Shown: positions 20,058 through 30,598, counted from the first letter of the stretch. The stretch: 64,000 bases of DNA from Symbiodinium natans (GCA_905221605.1 CAJNDS010002431.1:289089-353088), one strand, 5' to 3'. The notes: generated by a model not told the origin, from the letters alone. Numbers and translations: made by a program.

Positions 20058-20152
20058 GAGCACCAAGCAGTTCCAGCCTCAGCTGTCTTCCGGCGAGAGC
20101 TGAAGCCCCTTATCCCTACCTCCCTTCTCGGGTTTAACAGCATCTTTTTTCG
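20058..20152 (+). CDS. Exon-like island
   Basis: In 0, out 2. Acceptor CTGTGCAG, donor G|GTGTAG. Reads EHQAVPASAVFRRELKPLIP, then TSLLGFNSIFF; 31 codons. Another frame is open for 14 codons. Confidence 0.55.
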
Positions 20153-20365
20153 GTGTAGGGTTTAGGGTTTAGGGTTTCAAGGGACAGCTTGGTGTAGGGC
20201 TAGATTTGTGTGAGCTAGCTTTTTGAATAGCAGACATGACGCGAGGGCATGAAGGAGGCATGGCGTGCAACAGCAGACATGACACGAGGGCGTGCTCCAA
20301 ACACGGTCCCCTAAACCCTAAACCCTAAACCCTAAACCCCAAACCCCCCAAGTTTTGATTTGCAG

Positions 20366-20457
20366 ATCATGTTGCCAGCCTGGGCACCCCCTTTGCACCT
20401 CGGGAGATGCAGCACTGTCGCGGAGGAGATGGGCAGCCAAGCTCCCATGACGCCAGG
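20366..20457 (+). CDS. Exon-like island, frame undecided
   Basis: Acceptor GATTTGCAG, donor G|GTATCG. In 0: IMLPAWAPPLHLGRCSTVAE. In 2: HVASLGTPFAPREMQHCRGG. In 1 the frame is open almost to the end. The borders are clearer than the frame. Confidence 0.5.
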
Positions 20458-20606
20458 GTATCGGGTTTAGGGTTTAGGGTTTAGTGTTTAAGGGTTTAGG
20501 GTTTAGGGTTTAGGATTTAGGGTTTAGGGTTTAGGGTTTAGGGTTTAGGGTTTAGGGTGACGGGTATTGGATCCGTTTTATCGGACACCTCAAAGCACTT
20601 TTTCAG

Positions 20607-20642
20607 ATGTTTGCTCTTGACGGCAAACCTGAACCCAAACCC
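20607..20642 (+). CDS. Short exon-like island
   Basis: In 0, out 0. Acceptor CACTTTTTCAG, donor GTACCC. Reads MFALDGKPEPKP. Confidence 0.4.
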
Positions 20643-21398
20643 GTACCCCCGAAACCCAAGCCCCTTAACCCTAATTCTCTAACCCTCCAAACCCCAAACC
20701 CCCAAACCTTAAGCCCTAAACCCTACAAACCCAAGACCCCTTAATGCTCAGGGCATCGGGATTTTGGGCTGGGTTCATAGCTGAGGGCATCGAGACTATA
20801 CTTGTCTAAAGGCTTTTGGTTTCAGGACTTACATTTAGGGTGTAGGGTTTCGGGTTTAGGGTTTAGGGTTTAGGGGTGTTAAGCTCAGGGTCCTGGGGCT
20901 CTGGGGCTTTATCTGCTTGATCTTTGGGCTTCCTAATCCCTAACCTCAAAACCCTTTTGAGCTTCAGACTTTGAGGGCATTCTTTCTGATTCTTCTTTCC
21001 GCCCCAAACCCTAGACCTAAACCCTAAACCCTAAACCCTGAACCCTAAACCCTTAAGCATGTCCAAGAGCAAGAGCCCCTAAGACCTGAGCCCTAAACCT
21101 TAAACCCAAGCCCCAGGACCCTGAGCTTAACACCCGAATTCTCAGGGAACGATGGTACCCTAAACCAGTTTAGGGCTCGTTAGAACATGTTTTAAGTGGC
21201 TTTGTGGGCACCTCCATCTAACGGAGTTTAGGGTTTAGGATTTGGATTTTTAGGTCATACCAATAAACCCCACGCCCCAAATTCTGAACCTACTGCAAAA
21301 CTAGAAACGCCAAGGAACGATGGTACCCTAAAACAGTTTAGGGGTGTAAAGTTGCCTACACCCTTTAAACCCTAAACCCTAAACCCTGAATCGCGTAG

Positions 21399-21486
21399 GT
21401 TTCCCCTTGAGGCACGGACGCGTTTCGAAGATGTCCATGCTGCTTACGAGGAGACATGGCAGCAACTGGTCACCCCACTGTCGGAG
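21399..21486 (+). CDS. Exon-like island, convincing peptide
   Basis: In 1, out 0. Acceptor TCGCGTAG, donor GAG|GTTTAG. Reads FPLEARTRFEDVHAAYEETW then QQLVTPLSE. First of a four-island chain to 22437. Confidence 0.6.
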
Positions 21487-21712
21487 GTTTAGCCTTAAAC
21501 CCTATCCCCCACCGTAAACCCCCAAATACTAAAATTTAAGACCTAAAACCTAAACCCTTAACCCTACCCCTGAACCCTAAGCCTTAAACCCTAAACCGTT
21601 CGGGTTTGGCGTTTGCAGGGGGTTCAGGCTTAAGGTAGGTTTATGGCCTAAACCCTAAACCCCAAACCCCAAACCCTAAACCCTAAACCCTGAACTTCTT
21701 GTCTCCTTTCAG

Positions 21713-21750
21713 GGCTGTTTCTTTGCGGGCTTAGGATCTAGGATTCATAG
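21713..21750 (+). CDS. Exon-like island
   Basis: In 0, out 2. Acceptor with a clear pyrimidine tract (CTTGTCTCCTTTCAG), donor AG|GTTGAG. Reads GCFFAGLGSRIH. Confidence 0.5.
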
Positions 21751-21925
21751 GTTGAGGGAACTAAACCCTAAGCCCTAAACCCTAATCCCAAAACCCTAAA
21801 CCCTGAACCCTGCTTCCTCTAAACCCTGAACCCGAAACCCTGAACCCTAAACCCTAAACCCTAAACCCTAAACCCTAAACCCTAAACCCTAAACCCTAAA
21901 CCCTGAACCCTCATCATTCTTGCAG

Positions 21926-21989
21926 GCTGCTTGGCATCCAGAGGGCCCCCCAACCTACACACCTCACAACCTCAGGGCTGAGGGCTTGG
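21926..21989 (+). CDS. Exon-like island
   Basis: In 1, out 0. Acceptor CATTCTTGCAG, donor TGG|GTCTTC. Reads LLGIQRAPQPTHLTTSGLRA. The frame in 0 is also open. Confidence 0.5.
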
Positions 21990-22385
21990 GTCTTCAAGGG
22001 TTCAGGGTTTGGGGTTTAGGGTTTAGGGCTAGGGTTTAGGGTTTAGGGTTTAGGGTTTAGGGTTTCGGGTTTAGGGTTTAGGGTTTATGGCAAGTCTAGG
22101 GCTTAGGGTTCGGGCCTTTCAGGCCGGAGCCTCAAGTGTACTCGAGCACCCTCAAACCCTCCAACCCTATACCCTGAGCCCCAATTCAGCCCGTCCCTTT
22201 CTCCATAGGGCGTGGGGTTTAGGGTTTAGGGTTTAGGGTTTAGGGTTTAGGGTTTAGGGTTTAGGGCCAGGGTTGAGGGTTTAGGGTTTGGGGTGTAGGG
22301 TGCAGGGTCTAGTCTCCGTAGGGCGTAGGGTTTAGGGTTTAGGGTTTAGGGTGTGGGGTTTAGGGTTTAGGGACGAGCAGCCCAG

Positions 22386-22437
22386 GTTATCATGGATACC
22401 CTCCGTGAGCGCGAACAGAATGGCGAGACGGAGGCTG
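22386..22437 (+). CDS. Exon-like island
   Basis: In 0, out 1. Acceptor GCAGCCCAG, donor G|GTAGTC. Reads VIMDTLREREQNGETEA. Confidence 0.55.
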
Positions 22438-23327
22438 GTAGTCTAAGGGGCTGGGCAGTTTACCTTTAACCTTTCTGGTTATATATAGTCCTATTGCAAA
22501 TAAACGGTTCACGTTGTTGTGGCTACAAAGGGTAGTCCCTAGGTAGAGGATGAGAGCCTGCAGTTTTTGGGGCTTCAGGGCGTTTCGGGCTTCGAGCTTA
22601 TAGCATGCAGAGCTCAACATGCAGGTTTTCGGGTTTTGGGTCTCTAAACCCGAGACCCTAGTAGCCCTAAACCACATATGCCTTGAAATCCGACCCCAAG
22701 GGGTTGCAGCGCGAAAGCGCTGACCCGGCTGCCTAAACCCTGAACAGTGAAACCCCATAACCCTGACCCCAAAACCACAAAGCCTAAATCCCTAAAGCCC
22801 CAAAGCACTTAAAACCCTGAAGCCCTAAATGCTAAATCCCAATCCCGGTCTTGAGCGTTGAGATCCTGTGAGGCCTTTCTCGCCCGGTAGCAACTCCAAA
22901 CCCAGACTTAAACCCTCAACACTACACCCTAAGCTCGGACCATTCCTTTTCTTTAGCGTTTAGGTTCCCTTATGAACCCCTTTAAACCAAACAGGGCACC
23001 CAGGTTACTCTTGGGTCGAGTAAACTAAGGGTAGTTTTCATGGGCCCGTCAGTATGGTCCCCTACCCTCCTTAAAGGGGTCTGATGTACCGGCCCTTGGG
23101 GTGCACAAGGTAAAAAAGGCGTCCCCTTTTTAAACCCTAACCCTAAACCCTAAACGGGCCCTGGGGTGTATAGGGGAAATAAGGCGTCCCCCCTTTTCAG
23201 GGCCCATCTTAGGGGACCATGTAATTTCCCCTAAGAAGTACACCCTGGGTCTAGTCAACCTCGAAGTCGACGGTTTAGTGTTTGGGGTTTAGGCTTTAGG
23301 GTTTAGGGTTTAGGGTTTAGGGTTTAG
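22438..23327 (+). other. Long intron-like stretch
   Basis: Heptamer-derived sequence plus a repeat near 22960-23025 (GGTTCCCTTATGAACC...GGCACCCAGGTTACTCTTGGGTC) with relatives near 570-645, 18820-18905 and 34455-34545. A 122-codon minus-strand ORF here looks accidental. Confidence 0.5.
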
Positions 23328-23421
23328 GGCAACTCCTTTGGAGGCGCCCGAGGAGGAGGGCGAACCCAGCTCTTTTGAGAGGGAGCTGCGTGAACGGCCC
23401 CTCGCCGGCAACAGACTTCGG
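23328..23421 (+). CDS. Exon-like island starting inside a heptamer
   Basis: In 1, out 0. Acceptor is TTTAG|GGC of the last heptamer; donor CGG|GTTAAA. Reads ATPLEAPEEEGEPSSFEREL then RERPLAGNRLR, glutamate-rich and probably helical. Confidence 0.55.
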
Positions 23422-23840
23422 GTTAAAGTTCCATTTGCTTTCCTCTGCATGTTAGGCCGTAGTTAAACCCTAAACGCTGACCTCTAAAGGCCCTAAACCC
23501 TAACCCCAAACCCTAAACCCCAAACCCTAAACCCTAAACCCCAAACCCCAAACCCTAAACCCTAAACCCCAAACCCTAAACAATAAGCCCTGTAAACTCG
23601 GTTCTACGCTTCCGGGTGCCTGGATCTCAGGCTTCATAGGCTTCATGCAGAGGGGGGCTTCGGACGTTTTGGAATTTAGGCTTTGGGGTTTAGGGTTTAG
23701 GGTTTGGGGTTTAGGGTTTAGGGTTTGGGGTTTAGGGTTTGGGGTTTAGGGTTTGGGGTTTGGGGTTTAGGGTTTGGGGTTTAGGGTTTGGGGTTTAGGG
23801 TTTGGGGTTTAGGGTTTAGAGTTTAGGGTTTAGGGACTAG

Positions 23841-23884
23841 GGCAAAGCCCCACAAATCCGATGCCAACAAAGGACACCACTCTG
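23841..23884 (+). CDS. Short exon-like island
   Basis: Acceptor GGACTAG, donor GTGAGG. In 1 reads AKPHKSDANKGHHS; in 0 reads GKAPQIRCQQRTPL (out 2). Confidence 0.4.
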
Positions 23885-24099
23885 GTGAGGTTTCGGGTTT
23901 AGGGTTTCGGGTTAAGGTCTCTCTAAGCCCATAAGCCCTATAAATCCGATGTTATATATGTGTGTATATATATATATAAGTCCTATAAGCCCTGACCCTC
24001 TCGCACCCTAAAACTCCCGCAAACCTAAAGGAAGTATAGCAACTGTAGCACGAGAAGCCCTAAGCCCTAAACCCTAGCTGCCCGCACACTGAACCTTAG

Positions 24100-24153
24100 A
24101 CCAAGGCACGAGATGAAGGTGAAGAAGAACCGGGAGGCAGTTCTCAAAAGGGG
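24100..24153 (+). CDS. Exon-like island
   Basis: Acceptor ACCTTAG, donor GG|GTGGGT. In 1 (fits the previous island) reads PRHEMKVKKNREAVLKR; in 0 reads TKARDEGEEEPGGSSQKG. Confidence 0.45.
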
Positions 24154-25579
24154 GTGGGTTTAGGGGTTGAGGGGTTTAGGGATGTAGGGGTTTAGGGGTT
24201 TAGGGGTTTAGGGTTTAGGGGTTCAGGGGTTTAGGGTTAGGGGTTTAGGGGTTTAGGGCGTAGGGTTCTTGGGTATCTTCCATGGCTTGAGGATCATCGG
24301 CTTGAGGGAAGGTTGGTTTAGGGATGAGGGTTTAAGTGTTTAGGGTATGGGGGCTGGGGAGACTTCTACCCTAGACCCTAAACCCTAAACCCTAAACCCT
24401 AAACCCTAAACCCTAAACCCTAAACCCTAAACCCTAAACCCTAAACCTATAGGCTGTAAGCTTGAAGGATTTGCCTTAGAGGTTTGGGTTTTGGGAGTCG
24501 TTCTGGGGCTTCGGAGAGCTCTTCGAGCTTTGAACTCTTGGGTCGAGTAGGGTTTAGGGTTTAGGGTTTAGGGTTTAGGGTTTAGGGTTTAGGGTTTAGG
24601 GTTTAGGGTTTAGGGCTTAGGGCTTAGGGCTTAGGGCTTAGGGTTGTTAGGGCTTCTAGTTGTTGGGGCTCTTGGTGGTTTGGGCTGTGCGGCTATGGGG
24701 TTTGCGAGTAACATTGGGCCCCAAAGAACAGGCAGTACTATCCCGTGTTGATGGACTCCACGCAACTCCCATCGTCCATTGTGTCGATCTCGCTGTTCAT
24801 ACGAATGTCCCGTTGCCTACAACCCTAAACCCGAGCCACTAATCCCGAAACAAGAGCTAAGGGTGTACAAGCAAAAGGTAGTAGGGGTACCTTATTCGGG
24901 TCCTTATTATACGGGGATACTATTTGGGTCTGCATTCGGGGTCCCTTATTTTCGTAAACTCCCATTCGGGCCCTCTCGGCGGAGAAGCCTGTGGACGCGG
25001 CAAGGAACTGAATACGCTGTTCCCCCAATCCGAAGCCTGAACCAGGAACCCCAAAACTTCACACTCTCTCAGACCCCAAGCCCTACATGGAGCTCGAGCA
25101 AGCCCGCAAAATCCATAACTCCTATACAGAATCCCGAGAATCCTAAATTCCCATTCCTGCGTGAACATTCTTGCCACGCCGGAAGACTTGCCTTTGAAGA
25201 GGGTCTCCCTGAAGCCCCACAAAGCCCCCCAGTGCTACTGTAACCTTGTAGAGAACCTGAACCCTGGACCCTGAGCCCTAAACCCTAAACCATATACCCT
25301 AAACACTAGACCAATAAACCCTAGACCCTGTATCTGAAGGGAGGGGCTTGGCAAGGCCCTGGAGTACCCACAACGTAGAAGCCTAAGGCCTAAAGACCCA
25401 AAAGCCCCAAGGACCTTCAGAAGGCCCCCCCAAAAAAGAAAACCTAAAAGCCATGCCTTTCTCTACTAGCCCCCCCCTCCTTAAATAACCTTAATTTAGG
25501 CTTAATTATCCCTAAATAGCCTTAATTCTGGGGGGAACCTAGGGAAACCCATGATAACAGCTTGCAGAAAGCCCTGAAG
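24154..25579 (+). other. Long intron-like stretch
   Basis: Telomeric tracts (24386-24447, 24548-24635) and, from about 24880 to 24980, a repeat (GGTCCCTTATTTTCG.AAACTCCCATTC) with a relative at 53752-53785. A 154-codon plus ORF at 24779-25243 has heptamer-derived codons and no splice-like edges; not called a gene. Confidence 0.45.
25470..25545. repeat. Interspersed TTAATTAGGCTTAATTATCC repeat, copy 1
   Basis: CCTTAATTTAGGCTTAATTATCCCTAAATAGCCTTAATT in a C-rich left context; a second copy is at 35458-35530. Short and non-coding. Confidence 0.55.
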
Positions 25580-25667
25580 CAGCGAGGAGCTTGCGAAGGC
25601 CCGCCAGATGACGCAAGAGGTTCAGGCCGACGGCTCCATCTCAGTGTTCACTAAGCCTCAACAGCAT
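25580..25667 (+). CDS. Exon-like island, convincing peptide
   Basis: In 1, out 0. Acceptor CCTGAAG, donor GTAGGG. Reads SEELAKARQMTQEVQADGSI then SVFTKPQQH, 29 codons. Confidence 0.55.
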
Positions 25668-25867
25668 GTAGGGCCCTAAGCCCCTAAAGCCCTAAACCCG
25701 GTAGGCTTCTAGGGTTGCTTGGGACTTTAGAGTTTTTTTTTGGGAGGGGGGGGGGGGTTGGGCAGTTTTAGCAGGAGCTTTGGGTTTCGGGGTGCCGGGA
25801 GCTGAAAGTAAGAACTGGTGCACTGGAATACCAAAAGAGGGTCCAACTGCCGTGTTTGTTGTCTTAG

Positions 25868-25991
25868 GTTCCCCAGACAAAGATCCTAAGTGCTTTGGGG
25901 CCACTATGGAGACAAATATGGGATATTCAGCCCGTGCAAGCCTCAACCCACTAAAAACTAACTGGTTCGGAATGTCGGCTTCCAAGGCCAC
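25868..25991 (+). CDS. Possible exon-like island
   Basis: In 2, out 2. Good acceptor (TTTGTTGTCTTAG), weak donor (AC|GTTG). Reads SPDKDPKCFGATMETNMGYS and further; codon use is less GC-rich than in neighbours. Confidence 0.3.
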
Positions 25992-26473
25992 GTTGCCACA
26001 CCCAACAATCCTAAACCCTAAGCCCTGAAACCCTAAACCCCCAAACCCTAAACCCTATACATACCCTACACGCTTAGCCCTTAGAGCCAAAACCCTTAAA
26101 GCTTCGAGCTTTTCGGCTAAGCCCCTAAACCCTGAAGCCCTAAAACCCAAAACCCTAAACCCGAAACCCTACACCTTGACATCCTGAAGCCCTCAACCTT
26201 GCTCTGGGAGGATGGATCCTAAGACCTTGGGCCTATAGGGTTTAGGGTTTAGGATTTAGGGTTTGGGGTTTTCTTGTCGCTTTTGAGAAGCCCAGATTCC
26301 TTACTTAGCCAATAGTTGAACCTTAAGCTTTTGGTTACAAATCTTCATTTCGCTACCCCGGGCAGAATTTGGAGCCTACATTAATCTTTCCTGACGGGTG
26401 TCACCGGACATTCCACGTCGGGTCACGTTTCCGACGGTGTCACATCTACAACATGGAGTTCCAGAAGGTTGAG

Positions 26474-26543
26474 CCTTCGCGGTCGACCAGATGGCCCTGG
26501 TCAACTGGCTCATCCTGCTGCACACGTGCGACGCAGCCAAGAG
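26474..26543 (+). CDS. Exon-like island, hydrophobic
   Basis: In 2 from GTTGAG. A start after GACCAG at 26491 is also possible and begins at an ATG in the same frame. Reads FAVDQMALVNWLILLHTCDA then AAKR; ends at a GA donor. The middle could be a membrane or core helix. Confidence 0.45.
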
Positions 26544-26637
26544 GAACCCTAAACCATAAACCATAAACCCTGGACCCTAAACCCTAAACCCTAAAGGCTC
26601 TTCCACTCCAACCTTACGGCAAACCTTCAACACACAG

Positions 26638-26671
26638 TTGACTTGGTCCACGAGTTCCATAACCAGGCCGG
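26638..26671 (+). CDS. Short exon-like island with GC donor
   Basis: Acceptor CAACACACAG, end GG|GCTTAGGG. In 2 reads DLVHEFHNQA; in 0 is open too. Confidence 0.4.
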
Positions 26672-26754
26672 GCTTAGGGTTTAGGGTTTAGGGTTTAGGG
26701 TTTAGGGTTTAGGGTTTAGGGTTTAGGGTTTAGGGTTTAGGGTTTAGGGTTTAG

Positions 26755-26838
26755 GTTAAAAATATCTGGGGACAAAACCTGGGTTGCAAGCACGGAGCCC
26801 GCTGCAAGAAAGACCCCGTCCCTTTGGCAATTGGATGA
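26755..26838 (+). CDS. Exon-like island with Cys/His cluster
   Basis: Starts directly at TTTAG|G of the last heptamer, in 0. Reads VKNIWGQNLGCKHGARCKKD, then PVPLAIG and TGA (or out 1 at a GA donor). C-K-H-G-x-R-C resembles the middle of a CCCH zinc finger, but the expected C-x3-H end is absent. Confidence 0.4.
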   Translation, partial: VKNIWGQNLGCKHGARCKKDPVPLAIG

Positions 26839-26970
26839 CCCTAAACCCTAAACCCCAATCCCCAAACCCTAAAGCCCAAACCCCAAACCCTAAACCCTAA
26901 ACCACAAACCCTAAACCCCTAACCCCAAGCCCCAAACCCTAAACCCTAAACCCTAAACCCTAAACCGCAG

Positions 26971-27043
26971 GAGTATCACGATGAGATTCGGAAGCAACTC
27001 CGAGAGTTCCATTCGGAGGAGGATACCCAGGCTGAATTGCGGG
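26971..27043 (+). CDS. Exon-like island, coiled-coil-like
   Basis: In 0, out 1. Acceptor AACCGCAG, donor G|GTGGGG. Reads EYHDEIRKQLREFHSEEDTQ then AELR; strongly charged and helical-looking. Confidence 0.6.
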
Positions 27044-27094
27044 GTGGGGGGGTTAGGGTTTAGGGTTTAGGGTTTAGGGTTTAGGGTTTAGGGT

Positions 27095-27240
27095 TTAGGG
27101 TTTTAGGGTTTTAGGGTTTTTTGGGTTTTAGGGTTTTAGGGGTTTAGGGTTTCAGGGTTTTAGGGTTTTAGGGGTTTAGGGTTTCATGGTTTTAGGGTTT
27201 AGGGTTTAGGGGTTTAGGGTTTTAGGGGTTTAGGGTTTAG
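27095..27240. repeat. Array of TTTTAGGG and TTTAGGGG octamers
   Basis: After ordinary TTTAGGG units the tract changes to TTTTAGGG, the unit used as telomere in Chlamydomonas, mixed with TTTAGGGG. Here it is a local variant array. Confidence 0.8.
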
Positions 27241-27499
27241 GGTGTAGGGTTTAGGGTTCAGGGTTTAGGGTTTAGGGTTTAGGGTTTTTTGTTTGGGCTT
27301 AAGGCGCTCTGGGGCTTTAAGGTTGATAGGGTTCGGATTTGGGGTTTTGAGGGTCAGCGTTTAAAATACTCAAGCCCCTATCCCGAGAGCCTTAAGCCCT
27401 CTAACCCCAACCACCCTCCCGCAAGCCCCGCCTAAACCCTAAACCCTAAACCCTAAACCCTAAACCCTAAACCCTAAACCCTAAACCCTAAACCCTAAG

Positions 27500-27564
27500 C
27501 GCGGAAGGCCCTCTTGAAAGCAGACAGAGCCACGTACGTGGTCGGGGCCCCAAGGAGGCTGATG
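27500..27564 (+). CDS. Exon-like island
   Basis: In 1, out 1. Acceptor is the heptamer variant CCCTAAG, donor G|GTTAGA. Reads AEGPLESRQSHVRGRGPKEA. Confidence 0.5.
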
Positions 27565-28271
27565 GTTAGAGTTTCGGCCTTGGGCTTGTAGGGTTTAGGG
27601 TTTAGGGTTTAGGGTTTAGGGTTTAGGGTTTAGGGTTAATTTTCCAGAAGAATGGACCGCCTTATAGTATAAGTTAGCCCAGCGTACACGAAATCCTAAA
27701 CCCAAACCCTACACCCTAAACCCTAGCCGTGGAGGTCTGGGACTCCCAAAGGCTCCTGGGGTTCATAGGGCTTGTAGGCTTACTTGCAGGGTGTAGGGTT
27801 TAGGGTTTAGGAGTTTAGGTTTAGGGTTTAGGGTTTAGGGTTTCGGGTTTCGGGTTTAGGGTTTAGGGTTTAGGGTTTAGGTTTCTGTCCCCCATTCAGG
27901 TGAAGTCACTAGACTAGTGCCATGAATTAGTAATGAATTTCGTTTCCATACCCTGAACCTTATAAACCCTAGACCCTAGACCCTAAACCCTATATCCTTT
28001 CTGCGGTATGTTTATAAGCTCCTTGCCCTTGAATCGGTCCACAACGGGAGTCCGACGCCCGCGCGAGGCAGCACGGACGCAGGTTTGAGGTTTAGGGCTT
28101 TTTCAGGGCTTTTAGGTTAGATGTTGCTTCCCCAATTTCTACAGACGGGTCGGGATTTTACCCATGAACTTCTTGTCAAAGTCCTACCAGCATGCTTTTT
28201 TTGGGGGGGAGAGGGAACACACGGCCAAAGAGCGAGAGCAGGCGATGACATGGAGACGGAGATGTTTCCAG

Positions 28272-28318
28272 TTCCGACACAGCAACAAGCCAGCTGAAAT
28301 GATGAAAGCTGCGAAGCG
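28272..28318 (+). CDS. Exon-like island
   Basis: In 0, out 2. Acceptor GATGTTTCCAG, donor G|GTGAAG. Reads FRHSNKPAEMMKAAK. A MITE-like element starts 14 bases downstream. Confidence 0.55.
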
Positions 28319-28331
28319 GTGAAGGACATGA

Positions 28332-28419
28332 CTTGGGATGTTCCCCCTTATACTAACAGTCCTTGGGGTTATAGTAGGCGGTAACTATAATCCCTAAAAA
28401 GGAGTCTTAGTATAAGGGG
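28332..28419. mobile_element. MITE-like element, TTGGGATGTTCCCCC family
   Basis: Left end CTTGGGATGTTCCCCCTTATACTAACAGTCC, right end CTTAGTATAAGGGG. Copies of this family also lie at 2751, 4684, 28551, 31987, 38420, 53448, 53858 and 56327. Confidence 0.75.
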
Positions 28420-28550
28420 TCATGATCGGGTGTACGATCTGTGGTGCTTTACTGTAACTTGTAGATCCTCAGCCTTTTTGGGTTTGTTTGGTTTCCTAAT
28501 AAGGCAGCTAAAGGTTCGATTTATAGCTACCCTGCGAAGTGCCGCCCAGC

Positions 28551-28751
28551 ACAAACAGTCCTTCATAGGGATTCTGATCGGGGGTACGATCCACCCTATT
28601 TAAGGGCTCTTAGTGTAGGGTTTAGGGTTTTAGGGTTTAGGGTTTAGGGTTTAGGGTTTAGGGTTTAGGGTTTAGGGTTTAGGGTTTAGGGTTTAGGGTT
28701 TAGGGTTTAGGGTTTAGGGTTTAGGGTTTTAGTATAAGGGGGTGAACATCC
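28551..28751. mobile_element. MITE-like element split by a telomeric tract
   Basis: ACAGTCCTTCATAGGG at the left and TTAGTATAAGGGGG-TGAACATCC at the right belong to the TTGGGATG family; 28612-28730 between them is almost pure TTTAGGG. Confidence 0.65.
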
Positions 28752-28981
28752 ACATCTACACGACTTCGACCCGAGCTGTATTGACAGCAGCCGAGAGGGC
28801 CCCAAAACCCTAAACCTTAAATCTTCTAAACCCTAAACCCTAAACCCTAAACCCTAAACCCTAAACCCTAAACCCTAAACCCTAAACCCTAAACCCTAAA
28901 CCCTAAACCCTAAACCCTAAACCCTAAACCCTAAACCCTAACCCTAAACCCTAAACCCTAAACCCTACCCCTATGAACCAG

Positions 28982-29053
28982 AGGAGCCCCAAACCGCTGT
29001 TCCCAGGCCTTGATCAACTGTCAGATGCGCGAAAACCTTCTGCAGGCCTCGGG
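28982..29053 (+). CDS. Exon-like island
   Basis: In 0, out 0. Acceptor TGAACCAG, donor G|GTTTGG. Reads RSPKPLFPGLDQLSDARKPS. Confidence 0.55.
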
Positions 29054-29559
29054 GTTTGGGTGTGTGGGCCTATGGGTTTACAGAAAGTGTCTGCGCAGTT
29101 CGCGTCTGGAGTTTTGAGTCTTTTGGCCGCAAGTTGCGGTTTACTTTGGGTGCCTTTCGCCGTGCCTTCTGGGGTGGCCTTTGGGACGTTTTGGGGTGGC
29201 CGGGCCTTTTCGCGGGCTTTTCAGTGTCTCTCGGGTTCTTTGAGGGCTTTGAGAAGTGTGGGTTGGGTTTTGTGGGGACCTTATGGAGCTTTTCGCTGTC
29301 TTTTGGGCTTAGGGTTTAGGGTTTAGGGCTTAGGGTTTCTGATTTTGGGGTTGTTGGCTATTGTTGGCTATGGTGCCGGTCTTTGTTGGTGCACGGGAAC
29401 GTGATTTTCTTATCCTGGGCTTGAGGGGTTCGGGTTTCGGGTTGGGGTTTAGGGCTGCCGAAAATTGAAAAAAACTATCTATAAACAAGATCTAGGAATT
29501 GGGGTCTATATGGCTTACAGGGTAGGGTGAAAGATGCTGCTCCTCTTTTTACGATGCAG
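29054..29559 (+). other. Intron-like stretch, G/T-rich
   Basis: Strongly G/T-biased on the plus strand; two overlapping frames are open for 87-117 codons because of that bias (W, G, F, V-rich). I treat them as non-coding. Confidence 0.45.
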
Positions 29560-29590
29560 AGGATACCCCAGACCAGCATGCGAACGAGCT
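29560..29590 (+). CDS. Short exon-like island
   Basis: Acceptor ACGATGCAG; ends at CT|GTGTGG or at a GA four bases later. In 0 reads RIPQTSMRTS; in 2 reads DTPDQHANEL. Weak. Confidence 0.3.
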
Positions 29591-29720
29591 GTGTGGAAAC
29601 CCTAAACCCTAAACCCTAAACCCTAAACCCTAAGCCCTAAGCCCTAAGCCCTAAGCCCTAAACCATAACCCTAAACCCTAAACCCTGCTCCCTAAACCCT
29701 AAGTCAGCTGAATCCCTGAG

Positions 29721-29757
29721 CCCCGGCATCCGTCGCTTCTCGGAGTTGAACTGCAAG
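29721..29757 (+). CDS. Short exon-like island with GC donor
   Basis: In 0, out 1. Acceptor TCCCTGAG, end CAAG|GCTTAG. Reads PRHPSLLGVELQ. Confidence 0.35.
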
Positions 29758-29977
29758 GCTTAGGACTTCGGAGCCTAGTAGGGTTTAACCCCTGACACTC
29801 TGAACCCTAAACCCTAAACAGCAAATAACTATCTCACATCCTGCAAGTAAGCATCGGTTTGGGGTTTAGGGTTTAGGGTTTAGGGTTTAGGGTTTAGGGT
29901 TTAGGGTTTAGGGTTTAGGGTTTAGGGTTTAGGGTTTAGGGTTTAGGGTTTAGGGTTTCGTATCTGTTCGTGCTCAG

Positions 29978-30049
29978 TGTTTCGAGTGGTTACTGGAGCA
30001 CGGTGGTCTTGGGACCAGACGATGCCACGCCACCGCATGCGGCCCCAAA
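29978..30049 (+). CDS. Exon-like island, convincing peptide
   Basis: In 0, out 0. Acceptor CGTGCTCAG, donor AAA|GTGTCC. Reads CFEWLLEHGGLGTRRCHATA then CGPK. Confidence 0.55.
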
Positions 30050-30523
30050 GTGTCCGCCCGTTATCAGAATCCCCCTAAACCCTAAACCCTAAACCCTAAA
30101 CCCTAAACCCTAAACCCTAAACCCTAAAAGGCCTAAACCCCAAAACCCACAGCCCCGAGTTTCCAAAAACTGCCTACACCCTGCATATGACAAAGCTTAC
30201 AACCCCAAAAGCCCCCCAAAACATCCGAACACCACAAACCTTTACAAAACCCTATAAACCCTGTAAACCCTGAACCCCAAGACCCCATAATCCGTACAAA
30301 ACCCTAAGCCTATGTAGCCCTATGAAACCCTATAAAACCCTATATAGCCCTATACAACCCTATATGGCCCTATAAACCCTAAGACCCTAAGGCCCGCCCC
30401 CAAACCCAAACAAAATAATCCCTATAATCCCTGAACCCAAGCCCTCAACCCTAAACCCTAAACCCTAGCCCTAAACCCTAAACCCCAATAATAATATATG
30501 CCCTAAGCCCGGACATCCCTGAG
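30050..30523 (+). other. Intron-like stretch
   Basis: CCCTAAA tracts, then degenerate CCCTATAAA, CCCTATATAG and similar units (30240-30380). No island with splice-like edges seen. Confidence 0.5.
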
Positions 30524-30598
30524 TTGGAGCAGCGGCGCCTTCGAAACGAGCAGGCGCGCCCGAAGTGTGGCGGGGCCACGGCAGCTGTGAAGCCTAGG
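30524..30598 (+). CDS. Exon-like island, convincing peptide
   Basis: In 0, out 0. Acceptor TCCCTGAG, donor AGG|GTTTAGG. Reads LEQRRLRNEQARPKCGGATA then AVKPR. Confidence 0.6.

Noticed and set aside
22390-22758. 122-codon minus-strand ORF
   Set aside because: It overlaps plus-strand exon-like sequence at its low-coordinate (C-terminal) end and heptamer-derived DNA in the middle; no domain, and no splice-like or start context.
24779-25243. 154-codon plus-strand ORF
   Set aside because: Composed partly of degenerate CCCTAAA-type codons and a dispersed repeat; no recognisable domain and no matching splice edges.
25692-25991. 99-codon minus-strand ORF
   Set aside because: Shadow of a possible plus-strand exon and of heptamer-derived sequence; proline and serine bias typical of antisense GC-rich DNA.
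29056-29326. Two overlapping plus-strand ORFs of 87-117 codons
   Set aside because: Caused by strong G/T bias; rich in W, G, F and V in both frames, with no domain.
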